Origin: an uncultured Alphaproteobacteria bacterium
GTDB taxonomy: Bacteria > Pseudomonadota > Alphaproteobacteria > RF32 > CAG-239
NCBI GenBank assembly: GCA_910577205.1
Contig: CAJTMA010000006.1
Location: forward strand, 1 to 64,000
Reading direction: 5' to 3'
DNA length: 64,000 nt
The notes under the pieces were generated by a model that saw only the letters and a list, made by a program, of their open reading frames with translations, was not told where the DNA came from and did not search any database. How positions within the stretch are numbered: the stretch's first letter is position 1; each line of letters begins with the position of its first letter. A program made the translations under genes and the position numbers. Below, one piece after another: positions 25,379-33,627 of this stretch.

Positions 25379-27487
25379 TCAGCGCTTTTGTGCGTTTTTT
25401 CTTGCGTTTAGAACGGATATTTCCCGGATATTCAACCGGGCATTTCTATTCTTATGCGTCAAGATGGCATAAGAATAAGGGCGCAGGGCATAAGTTTCGC
25501 CAGCCTCATGTTCCCGCGGCTCTTTGGCAAACTCGCCGTCAGCCGTATCAAAAACCAGCTGCCATTTGCCGCCGCCGGGAGGTGACGGCAAGGTATAATC
25601 AACCGTGTGATAGTTGTCGCCCGATACCAAAACAAGAAAATCATCATCTTGGGGGCGGCCGTTAGAGCTGCTGCCGTTGAGCATATACGCACCGGTTTTG
25701 GCATAGCCGCAATTCCAATCCGCCGCTTCCATTTCTTTACCGTCCGGACGCAGCCAGGTGATATCTTTCGCACCATTTGCGGCGACCGGTTTACCATCAA
25801 AGAGTTTTAAATCGGTCAACACTGGGTGGCTTTTGCGAAAGGCATTCAAGCGGCAGATATTCAAAAATAATTGCTTCTTACGCTCAGAAAGCTCATTCCA
25901 ATCCAGCCAGACCGTCGTGTCATCAATACAATACGGATTATTATTGGCATCAGAATAGCCGCGCTCATCACCGTTGCGCATCAAGGGGATGCCTTTGCTT
26001 AAAATATTAAAAGCGATATCGCTGTTGGCTCGCCGGAACAATTCTTCTTCGGTGTAAGATTTGGCATAAATATCCGGACTGCCATCCCGTCCCTCTTCGC
26101 CATTTGGATAAGTGTTTTTCGGATATTGGTAAGCGCCCAGCAGGCTGAAACCGTCATGGCTGCGCCCTGTGCCGATAACCGCGCTTTCATTGGCGGCAGG
26201 ATTGACATTTGACGACCCGGCAACCTGATTGCCAAACTGCCCAATCAGGCCGTTGCGGCTGCTAAAAAATTCACCGACAAAGTTTTTACGGGTGTCACTC
26301 CATTCTTTAACCCCCGGCACTAAGGCTGCAAAACGACCGCTGAAATTACCGCCCATCGCGCTCCACGGCTCAACATACATTTCCATCCCCAATTTTTCGG
26401 TGGCAAAGCGCAGCTCCTGAATAAATGCGCCATTCTCCTGAAAACGCCCGAAATTATCAAGCGCATTATCGCCGCCCAAATCCCAACGGATGCCGTCTAC
26501 GCCCAGTTTATGCATTAACAGCAGATAATGGCGGAGAATTTCATGCCCGGCCTCGCTGTCTAAATTAAAATTATTATCACAGCCCGTCGAATTCATAAAT
26601 TTCCCGGGGTTATTCCCCTCCTGACGGTAATAATTGGGGCTGTCCAGCAATTTGAATGATAAAGACTGATTTCTGTCCCCGGTTGCCGCGTGTTCGCCGG
26701 TATGGTTAAACACCGCGTCAACGGTCACTTTCAGACCGGCTTTGTGCAACTTGTTAACAACAGCGGCAAAGTCTTGCAAATTGCCATACCGGGGATCGAT
26801 TGCAAAAAAGCAATACGGGTTATAGCCCCAGCTGTCCGTCCGCCCCTCAGTAACAGGGATTTGCCGGCCGCAACAGGTTGGCGCGATAGGCATAAGCTCA
26901 ATATTATTAACACCGAGGCGCTCAAAATACTTCAAACTCCAGCTGTCGGCAATCCCTGATAACCTGCCGCGCTTGTCTTCCGGCAAATGGAAGTTGAGCT
27001 TAGAAAAGTTTTTAATATGGGTTTCATAAATTATGTTTTCGCCAGGCGCAAAATGCGGACGCTGCTGCAAATAAGGATATTTTTCAGAGTCAAAAATGCG
27101 GTTCAAATCAACCACAACCGATTTAGGCATAACCGGAGCACTGTCTTCGTGGTTTTCAATCAACAGACGTTCGGATGTCCAGTCGTCCATGGTTTTGGAA
27201 ACTTCCAAACTATAAGGGTCGACAGCAAGTTTTGCCGGATTAAAAAACAAACCGCGCGACGGATTATATTCTCCGTGTGCGCGGTAACCGTATTTTTGAC
27301 CGGATTTGATTTCCGGCAGGGTGACTGACCAGATATTGCCTTCCCCTTTTTGCAATTGGATACGGGTTTCCTCTTTTTCATCCGGCGAAAAGAGGCACAG
27401 TTCTATCTTCTCAGCATATTCGGACTTAACACTGAATGTGGTTTGGCCGTTTTGGTAATGTGCTCCTAAGAAAGGATGATTGCCCAT
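25379..27487 (-). CDS. glgX: Glycogen debranching enzyme GlgX
   Basis: The protein has 702 residues, GH13 isoamylase type. The N-terminal CBM48-like domain (residues 1-115) has GYRAHGEYNPSRGLFFNPAKLAVDP split across it. The catalytic barrel shows VDAVFNHTGEH, VDGIRWDLGGDNAL (nucleophile Asp in RWDLG), YVEPWSAMG with the acid Glu, and later GRSHDGFSL. GlgX removes alpha-1,6 branches from phosphorylase-limited glycogen. No other glycogen gene is in the window. It is read independently between the AmmeMemo operon and a HAD gene. Confidence 0.94.
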   Translation of the reverse strand: MGNHPFLGAHYQNGQTTFSVKSEYAEKIELCLFSPDEKEETRIQLQKGEGNIWSVTLPEIKSGQKYGYRAHGEYNPSRGLFFNPAKLAVDPYSLEVSKTMDDWTSERLLIENHEDSAPVMPKSVVVDLNRIFDSEKYPYLQQRPHFAPGENIIYETHIKNFSKLNFHLPEDKRGRLSGIADSWSLKYFERLGVNNIELMPIAPTCCGRQIPVTEGRTDSWGYNPYCFFAIDPRYGNLQDFAAVVNKLHKAGLKVTVDAVFNHTGEHAATGDRNQSLSFKLLDSPNYYRQEGNNPGKFMNSTGCDNNFNLDSEAGHEILRHYLLLMHKLGVDGIRWDLGGDNALDNFGRFQENGAFIQELRFATEKLGMEMYVEPWSAMGGNFSGRFAALVPGVKEWSDTRKNFVGEFFSSRNGLIGQFGNQVAGSSNVNPAANESAVIGTGRSHDGFSLLGAYQYPKNTYPNGEEGRDGSPDIYAKSYTEEELFRRANSDIAFNILSKGIPLMRNGDERGYSDANNNPYCIDDTTVWLDWNELSERKKQLFLNICRLNAFRKSHPVLTDLKLFDGKPVAANGAKDITWLRPDGKEMEAADWNCGYAKTGAYMLNGSSSNGRPQDDDFLVLVSGDNYHTVDYTLPSPPGGGKWQLVFDTADGEFAKEPREHEAGETYALRPYSYAILTHKNRNARLNIREISVLNARKNAQKR

Positions 27488-27566
27488 GCCCGTCTCCTCA
27501 AAAAAATTTCAGACTTTAAGATATCCTAAGCCTGATTTGTTAAAAATTCAAGCTTTTCTGTCCAGC

Positions 27567-28235
27567 TTAAAGAGAATTCAAAACGCGGTAAAATTCTTCA
27601 AAACTATTAAAGTAAACAATTTTTGTATCCGGTTCGCCCTCATCTCCCCAGATGGAACGCCCTATCCTTATCGGCAGGGCATTGGCCGCCTGAGCAGAAT
27701 CGCTGTCCATCGGGCTGTCACCAATCATCCAGACTTTCTGCGGCGTTATCTCTTCCGGTTTAAGCAACCCCTTCAAAGTGTGATATATCTGGTCGGGAAA
27801 CGGTTTGTCGCGGACAGCCTCATGACCGCAAACCACACGGAAAAACAAGGATGGGTCAAAAAGCAGCGGCAATTCGATATTCATCAGGCGGCGATCTTTA
27901 TTGCTCATCACCATCATCGGAATTCCTCGCTTATTAAAAAACTCCAGCACTTTGTGAACTCCGGGGAATGTGCTGATTTTCCCACGGACAACGCTGCTGT
28001 AGATTTCGACATAGCGTTCATAGGCCTCTGCCGCATTTTCCTCCCCGAAAATCCGGGGGAAATTATCCATAAACGAAAGGTTGGGATCACGCTTGTCCCG
28101 CACTTGTGTCCAGTCCGGCAAGCCGTATTCGGCTAAAACCCGATTAACCGCCAACACCAGCGTATTACGGCTTTCGGCCAGCGTATTATCCCAATCAAAT
28201 ATCACATATTGCAATTCAGAAACATTCAGCCGCAT
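27567..28235 (-). CDS. HAD-family phosphatase (phosphoglycolate phosphatase-like)
   Basis: The protein has 222 residues. Motif I is YVIFDWDNTLAES (DxDxT with the nucleophile Asp), motif II lies around MMVMSNKD, the lysine is in RDKPFPD, and motif III is WMIGDSPMDSDSA. The cap is helical (residues 20-90), as in Gph-type enzymes. These hydrolyse small phosphate esters. The substrate is not readable from sequence. It sits after the accD terminator and upstream of glgX. Confidence 0.85.
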   Translation of the reverse strand: MRLNVSELQYVIFDWDNTLAESRNTLVLAVNRVLAEYGLPDWTQVRDKRDPNLSFMDNFPRIFGEENAAEAYERYVEIYSSVVRGKISTFPGVHKVLEFFNKRGIPMMVMSNKDRRLMNIELPLLFDPSLFFRVVCGHEAVRDKPFPDQIYHTLKGLLKPEEITPQKVWMIGDSPMDSDSAQAANALPIRIGRSIWGDEGEPDTKIVYFNSFEEFYRVLNSL

Positions 28236-28261
28236 TTACCCTCACTTTTCGTTGTCAGATA

Positions 28262-28287
28262 AAAAACCCTGCCGAAGCAGGGTTTTT
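28262..28287 (-). terminator. accD terminator
   Basis: The perfect stem AACCCTGC/GCAGGGTT (28265-28272, 28277-28284) has a CGAA loop and on the minus strand a TTTTTT tail. It lies directly after the accD stop. Confidence 0.8.
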
Positions 28288-28288
28288 A

Positions 28289-29167
28289 TTATTTATTCTC
28301 TAGCAAAGCCGTATTCAATGACGGTTTCTTATGTGTCAGAATACTAATCACCTTAACCAGTTCATTTTTCAGCTCCTGACGAGTGACAACAATGTCAACC
28401 ATACCGTGCTCACGCAGATATTCGGCACGCTGGAAGCCTTCCGGCAGCTTTTCGCGGATGGTTTGTTCAATCACGCGTGCTCCGGCAAAACCGATAATGC
28501 AGCCTTTTTCGGCAATATGAACGTCACCCAACATTGCAAAAGAAGCAGAAACACCGCCGGTGGTCGGGTCAGTCAGGACGGAAATATACGGGATGCCTTT
28601 TTCCTTAACCTGATTAATCGCTGCCGTGGTACGCGCCATCTGCATCAAAGACAAAATGCCTTCCTGCATACGAGCGCCGCCTGAGGAAGCGACAATAATC
28701 AGCGGATAATTATTGCGGGCAGAAACTTCAGCCGCTTTGACAATCCCTTCGCCGACAGCCATTCCCATAGAGCCGCCCATGAACGAAAAGTCCATTGCTG
28801 CCACAACGCAGGGAATTCCGCCGATGTCGCCCTGCGCAACACGGATGGCATCATTGCTGGAGGTTGCTTTGCGATATGACTTTATGCGGTCGGTATATCT
28901 TTTGGTATCCTTAAACTTCAGCGGATCTTCCTTAGTGCGCGGCAGCGCAATCTCATTAAATTCCCCGTCAAAAAGCATTTTGAGGCGTTTGTCGACATAT
29001 AAGCGCAGGTGATGCCCGCAAGAGGTGCAGACATATAGGCTTTTTTTCATTTCTTTAGAAAAGAGCATTTGTCCACAAATCGGACATTTAACCCACAAAT
29101 TGTCGGCAATCTCTTTCGGAGTGACTTTTTTAATTTTCGGACGGACGAAGTCAGTTAACCAATTCAT
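28289..29167 (-). CDS. accD: Acetyl-CoA carboxylase carboxyltransferase subunit beta
   Basis: With AccA it transfers carboxyl from carboxybiotin to acetyl-CoA, giving malonyl-CoA for fatty acid synthesis. The 292 residues begin with a four-cysteine zinc ribbon (CPICGQ at residue 29, CTSCGHH at residue 48), followed by the crotonase-fold domain with SGGARMQEGILSLMQMA and DPTTGGVSASFAMLGD. accA lies 2 kb upstream on the same strand. The gene order ihfB-lapA-accD is a shortened form of a common alphaproteobacterial arrangement in which trp genes intervene. Confidence 0.97.
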   Translation of the reverse strand: MNWLTDFVRPKIKKVTPKEIADNLWVKCPICGQMLFSKEMKKSLYVCTSCGHHLRLYVDKRLKMLFDGEFNEIALPRTKEDPLKFKDTKRYTDRIKSYRKATSSNDAIRVAQGDIGGIPCVVAAMDFSFMGGSMGMAVGEGIVKAAEVSARNNYPLIIVASSGGARMQEGILSLMQMARTTAAINQVKEKGIPYISVLTDPTTGGVSASFAMLGDVHIAEKGCIIGFAGARVIEQTIREKLPEGFQRAEYLREHGMVDIVVTRQELKNELVKVISILTHKKPSLNTALLENK

Positions 29168-29183
29168 CGTTATACCATTTCAG

Positions 29184-29594
29184 TTAGTTAGCGTCAGGCG
29201 TTTCGCTGTCTTTCTTCTTGCGGGAAAAAGCAGCTTTCAGCCTTTCTTTCAAAGAGGGTTTGGGAGCAGCGGCATGAACAGCTTTAATCGTTTCCAAATT
29301 GGTTTGCAACCCGGAAACCTGCTCAGCCAGCTTGCGCTGTTCCTTGTTCAGTTTTTTGTTTTGTTTTTTCTGCAGGCGCAGAGCTTTGCGAACCGGGGCA
29401 TAAGACAGCCACATCCACAACAGGCCGAGCAGGAAGCCCAGCAAGATAAAGAAGACGATGGCGACGCTTTGCGAAACCGTAATTTCAAAGTAAAAGGGCC
29501 ACAAGTTAAAAGTTGCCAAGTCATTATTCACAAATGCAAATATGAGAATAATGATTAAAATCGGCAAGCCTATCAACATTTTAATGAAACCCAT
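29184..29594 (-). CDS. LapA-domain (DUF1049) membrane protein
   Basis: The protein has 136 residues. Two transmembrane helices (residues 5-25 and 42-65) lie on either side of LATFNLWPFYFEITVSQS, the LapA/DUF1049 hallmark. They are followed by a basic coiled coil (residues 70-105) and a Lys-rich tail. LapA proteins take part in LPS assembly regulation in E. coli. In alphaproteobacteria the gene often follows ihfB, as here. Confidence 0.85.
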   Translation of the reverse strand: MGFIKMLIGLPILIIILIFAFVNNDLATFNLWPFYFEITVSQSVAIVFFILLGFLLGLLWMWLSYAPVRKALRLQKKQNKKLNKEQRKLAEQVSGLQTNLETIKAVHAAAPKPSLKERLKAAFSRKKKDSETPDAN

Positions 29595-29625
29595 GTTTCA
29601 CCCCTTTCTCTCAAAAATAACGAAA

Positions 29626-29910
29626 TTATTTTTTCGGATTCAGCAGTTCGTGTAATTGTTTTCCGGTTTTAAAATGAGGAATATTGCGTTCTTCAACCTG
29701 AACCTGTTCGCCGGTACGGGGATTTTTAGCTACCCGCGGTGTGCGTTTGCGAATCGAGAAAGCGCCAAAGCCGCGAAACTCCACCCGTTCGCCGGCAGCC
29801 AGAGAGCTGATGATTTTATCAAAAACAACAGCCACAATACGCTCGACGTCTTTCAACATCAGGTGGGGATTTTTATTGGCAATTCTTTCAATTAATTCAG
29901 ATCTAGTCAC
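29626..29910 (-). CDS. ihfB: Integration host factor subunit beta
   Basis: The protein has 94 residues with a GTG start (MTRSELIERIANKNPHL). The DNA-bending HU/IHF fold is clear, with GAGERVEFRGFGAFSIRKR-like arms (here AAGERVEFRGFGAFSIRKR), the conserved Pro in KNPRTGEQV and the C-terminal FKTGKQLHELLN. The initial TRSELIERI and VEFRGFGAF favour the beta subunit of IHF over HU. It is first in the ihfB-lapA-accD group. Confidence 0.93.
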   Translation of the reverse strand: MTRSELIERIANKNPHLMLKDVERIVAVVFDKIISSLAAGERVEFRGFGAFSIRKRTPRVAKNPRTGEQVQVEERNIPHFKTGKQLHELLNPKK

Positions 29911-30042
29911 GATAATACCTCTTGTTTTTTATATCATTGTTATCCCGGATAAGTTATCCGTTTTTGTTTTATAAATCAATATCGCAATTTGGCGAAAAGC
30001 AAAAATTTTATTAATAAGTTATCCCACATTATTATTTTTGCA
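29911..30042 (-). promoter_or_regulatory. ihfB upstream region with inverted repeat
   Basis: This 132-bp gap, AT-rich, lies between rmuC and ihfB. It contains CGGATAA/TTATCCG (about 29949-29963), a nearly perfect palindrome beside a T run on the plus side. It may be an operator or the tail of a terminator; the sequence alone does not decide. Confidence 0.35.
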
Positions 30043-31176
30043 TTATGAAGCCAGATGCTCAACTCCGACCGGCGTTTTGTCATTGCCGAGCTGAATATCT
30101 TCAATCCGGCCGATGCGGCGGGAAATCTTGCCGGAAGAAACCTTTATTTCGCCGATGTCGCGTGCCGCCATATCAAAATGTTTTCCAAGATTTTCAATAC
30201 GGTCATCCAGACGAGTAATATCCTCAACCAAGCTGCCGACTTCTTTTTGAATAACACCGGCCATTTCACGCATCCGCGCGTCTTTCAAAACGGCACGAAC
30301 CGTATTGAGCGTTGCCATCAGCGTGGTGGGCGAAACAATCCAGACCTTAGAGCGGTAGGAAGTTTCCACCACGTCGGTAAAGTTAGAGTGAAGTTCGGCG
30401 TAGATGGCTTCCGATGGTAAAAACATAAGTGCAGATTCTGCCGTTTCACCGGCGATAATATATTTTTCCGAAATATCTTTAATATGCTTTAACACAGACG
30501 CCTTGAAAAAGCGTTCAGCTTCAAGCTTCTCGCGGTCGGTCTGCGCATTGCGTAAGGCCTGGTAACTCTCCAACGGAAATTTGGAATCAATGACAATCAT
30601 TCCCGGAGGATTCGGCAGGTTCAACACACAGTCTGCACGCTTCTGATTCCCCAAAACCACCTGAAAGGCATAAGCAGAGGGCGGCAAAGCCGAGGTTACC
30701 AAATCGTTGAGCTGGATTTCGCCGAACGCGCCGCGCGCCTGTTTGTTAGACAAGACTTCCTGCAAAGAAACAACCTGCTCGGACAAACTGGAAATCTTTT
30801 GCTGGGCAACATCAATCTTGGCCAGACGTTCACGCAAGTCGTGCAGGGTTTCGGTTGTTTTGGCCGTTGACTGCTGCAATCCTTCGCCGACGCTTTTAGT
30901 CACAGCCAACAGCTTTTCATCCATAATTTTCAAGACAGAAAGCTTTTGCTCGTTTATCGCATCGGCTATCCGGCTTTGCGAGTTCTGGTTATTTTCAGAC
31001 AGCTGGGATAACCGGCCGGCAAGCTCCGCCTGTCCGCGGAACAATGTATCTGCCAAAGAATTAAGCTGGCGGCTGTTGTTCCGGCGCAGCAGGATAATCA
31101 TATTTCCCAGCAGCAACACGGAAACGATGATGCCAAACAGCATTTCCAAAGGCAGATAGTAAGTTCCGATTGTCAT
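30043..31176 (-). CDS. rmuC: DNA recombination protein RmuC
   Basis: The protein has 377 residues. An N-terminal transmembrane helix (residues 7-28), then a coiled coil (residues 40-135), then the RmuC nuclease-like core with QVVLGNQKRADCVLNLP, VIDSKFPLESYQAL and the FLPSEAIYAELH motif. RmuC limits inversions at short inverted repeats; its exact activity is not settled. It lies 9 bp after accA. Confidence 0.92.
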   Translation of the reverse strand: MTIGTYYLPLEMLFGIIVSVLLLGNMIILLRRNNSRQLNSLADTLFRGQAELAGRLSQLSENNQNSQSRIADAINEQKLSVLKIMDEKLLAVTKSVGEGLQQSTAKTTETLHDLRERLAKIDVAQQKISSLSEQVVSLQEVLSNKQARGAFGEIQLNDLVTSALPPSAYAFQVVLGNQKRADCVLNLPNPPGMIVIDSKFPLESYQALRNAQTDREKLEAERFFKASVLKHIKDISEKYIIAGETAESALMFLPSEAIYAELHSNFTDVVETSYRSKVWIVSPTTLMATLNTVRAVLKDARMREMAGVIQKEVGSLVEDITRLDDRIENLGKHFDMAARDIGEIKVSSGKISRRIGRIEDIQLGNDKTPVGVEHLAS

Positions 31177-31185
31177 CTCTGCTCC

Positions 31186-32157
31186 TTAGTTTTCCGGCAA
31201 ATTGCGTCCCATTGCCAAGAACTTGGATGTCCGCTGTTTTTTCAGATCATCACCGCTTAACGGCAGCAAGTCTTTCAGATGTTTGAGGATACAATCGCCG
31301 ACTTTTTCAATCGTCGCCTGCGCATCGCGGTGCGCTCCGCCAACCGGTTCTTTAATAATTTCATCAATCACGCCAAACTTACGCAAATCCTGCGCAGTCA
31401 ACCGTAAGGCTTCGGTAGCTTCCTGCACTTTGTCGGCTGAGCGCCAGAGAATCGAAGCGCAGCCTTCCGGCGAGATGACGGAATAAATTGAGTGTTCCAG
31501 CATAAGGATGCGATTGGCCGTTGCAATGGCTATCGCTCCGCCTGAACCGCCCATACCGATAACCACGGAGATAATCGGCACATGAATCTGCAGGCATTTT
31601 TCAATTGAAGAAGCAATTGCTTCGGCTTGTCCGCGGGCTTCAGCGTCAATCCCCGGGAAAGCGCCGTCAGTATCAACAAAAGCAATAACCGGCATATTAA
31701 ATTTATCAGCCATATCCATCAGGCGCTGAGCTTTGCGGTAGCCCTCCGGTTTAGCCATACCGAAATTATGCTTCATGCGGGTTTCCAAATCCGACCCTTT
31801 TTCCTGGCCGATAACCACAACAGAAATATTTTTGAAGCGGCCGATACCGCCAATCATCGCTTCGTCATCACCAAACAGGCGGTCACCGCACAGCGGTGTA
31901 AAATCTTCAATCAGCGCGTGAACATAATCCAAGCAGTGCGGGCGCTGCGGATGGCGGGAGACCTGAAGTTTCTGCCACGGTGTCAGACTGGCATATGTCT
32001 GCTTTACCTGTTTTTCCAATTTTTGTTCCAAACGAGCCACCTCTTGGGCTATGTCTACATCTTCATCTTTTGCCAATAATTTAAGCCCTTCTATTTTAGC
32101 TTCAATCTCGACAATATTTTTTTCAAAATCCAACACTAAAGTATTGTTGTTACTCAT
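31186..32157 (-). CDS. accA: Acetyl-CoA carboxylase carboxyltransferase subunit alpha
   Basis: This is the partner of AccD in malonyl-CoA synthesis. The 323 residues include the helical N-terminus (FEKNIVEIEAKIEGLK), RPHCLDYVHALIEDFTPLCGD, the crotonase core VIGMGGSGGAIAIATANRI and the SVISPEGCASILWRSA signature. The start is the ATG at 32157. A divergent gene starts 200 bp upstream. Confidence 0.97.
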   Translation of the reverse strand: MSNNNTLVLDFEKNIVEIEAKIEGLKLLAKDEDVDIAQEVARLEQKLEKQVKQTYASLTPWQKLQVSRHPQRPHCLDYVHALIEDFTPLCGDRLFGDDEAMIGGIGRFKNISVVVIGQEKGSDLETRMKHNFGMAKPEGYRKAQRLMDMADKFNMPVIAFVDTDGAFPGIDAEARGQAEAIASSIEKCLQIHVPIISVVIGMGGSGGAIAIATANRILMLEHSIYSVISPEGCASILWRSADKVQEATEALRLTAQDLRKFGVIDEIIKEPVGGAHRDAQATIEKVGDCILKHLKDLLPLSGDDLKKQRTSKFLAMGRNLPEN

Positions 32158-32355
32158 GGGTTTTCTCTTTTAAATTTTAGTCCTGACGGTTTATTATCAC
32201 AATTAATTCAAAATTTCGACTATTATTTTTATCTATTGTTGATTTTTACCCGGAATATCCCACGAATACAGGCTCAACGAAGATTTTAATTGAAATCTCG
32301 GGGCAATGGAATAGTATATAGATGGTTTTGGATAAACCGGAAGGAGTTTTCATCA

Positions 32356-33627
32356 GTGTTGGCATTCGCATTTTTTGCTTCGGTATTCACATCATTCATG
32401 TGGCTGATATACATGATTTTGTATTTGCGCGACAAAGTGGGCAGCGCCGGCTTTAATACGCTGGGATTGCTTGATATAGCTCTTTATGTTGCCCTGTTAA
32501 TCCTGCCGATTTGCGTTCTGTGGATGATTTTCGGATATGTTTACCAATACCTGACCTTTCAAAAACAAAATCACAATATGCATTCGCTGTTTCAGCAGAT
32601 GAAAAAGAATCAGGATTATACGGATTTGGTTGCGCGCGTGTTGCTGGAAATGGAGCAAGAACTGAAAGACGGCTTTATTCTGAATAAATTTGAACTATTT
32701 ATTGCCGATATGAATGAGCTGCTGGCCGAAACCATTCAGCGCGGCGCATTGGCCTCTCCCGACCAGATAGACCGTTTGTGGGCAAAAGTACGCAATGGCG
32801 GCAAGTGGGCTTTCGGAAAAGTCATCATCGAGGTTAACGCCAATCAAAACAGCTTTGGTAACCGTCTGGTCGGCAAAGCGGCGACGGACAGTGTCTTAGC
32901 CGGGACGGTTTTAGAGTTTTGCGCCCGCTATCAAAATCTGCTGACGATTTTAGAAAAACACGACAAAGAGCGAATCTTTTTAGCGGTTATCGAAACCGGC
33001 GTTTATGGTAAAGTATACTCAATCTTAGCACCGCTGGCCGGACAAATCCGCAACAGCCGCAACACATTGCAAGAGAAATCTCCCCTGCGGGCAGAAATGG
33101 CCGTCATTGAGGAAGACACGCCGGTTGCATCTCCGCGCTCTCCGGTAATTGACAGGCCGGCTTATTCCCAGGAAGAAGAACAGCGCAAGTCATTTATTGA
33201 AGTTTTTAATCCATTCAAGCGCCGGCAGGCTGATACTGCTCAGGAAGAGCTGAGTTCTCCCGAAGAGAAAGACCCGTTTTCCGCCGCTTTGGAAAGAAGT
33301 TTTGGCACATCAGATGATGAGCCGCCCGCACCACGGCTTTCTCCGCAATTAGCTGTTGATGACGAAATGCCTGCACCCGTATTGCCCAAGGCCGGAAATG
33401 ACGATGATGATATGGGCTTCACACACACTCAGCGGGCATTGCACAACCTGAAAAAAGAATGGGAAGAGATTAAGGAAATCAGAACCGAAACAGCCGTTTC
33501 GCTGTTTGAACGGAAAGAGCCGACCATCAGCGCCCGAAAAGCCCCTGCGGCAGAAAAAGAAGCTAAAGACAAGGATTATGCTTATCCTTTCGGCAATTGG
33601 ACTGACACAGAAAATTATGACAAATAA
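32356..33627 (+). CDS. Two-TM membrane protein of unknown function
   Basis: The protein has about 423 residues from a GTG at 32356, which is preceded by GGAAGGAG at a suitable distance; an in-frame TTG at 32290 has no ribosome site. Two transmembrane helices lie at the N-terminus (residues 1-25 and 40-65). A soluble alpha-helical domain of about 190 residues follows (from QMKKNQDYTDLVARVLLEME). The C-terminal 150 residues are acidic, Pro/Glu-rich and probably disordered, apart from a short helical stretch near the end. No family is recognised. The 3' end overlaps the yejA-like gene by 11 nt, so the two are translationally coupled. Confidence 0.7.
   Translation: MLAFAFFASVFTSFMWLIYMILYLRDKVGSAGFNTLGLLDIALYVALLILPICVLWMIFGYVYQYLTFQKQNHNMHSLFQQMKKNQDYTDLVARVLLEMEQELKDGFILNKFELFIADMNELLAETIQRGALASPDQIDRLWAKVRNGGKWAFGKVIIEVNANQNSFGNRLVGKAATDSVLAGTVLEFCARYQNLLTILEKHDKERIFLAVIETGVYGKVYSILAPLAGQIRNSRNTLQEKSPLRAEMAVIEEDTPVASPRSPVIDRPAYSQEEEQRKSFIEVFNPFKRRQADTAQEELSSPEEKDPFSAALERSFGTSDDEPPAPRLSPQLAVDDEMPAPVLPKAGNDDDDMGFTHTQRALHNLKKEWEEIKEIRTETAVSLFERKEPTISARKAPAAEKEAKDKDYAYPFGNWTDTENYDK

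Noticed and set aside
27480..28136. 218-codon plus-strand frame over the HAD gene
   Set aside because: The minus strand carries the DxDxT and motif III of a HAD phosphatase; the plus frame has no domain signal.
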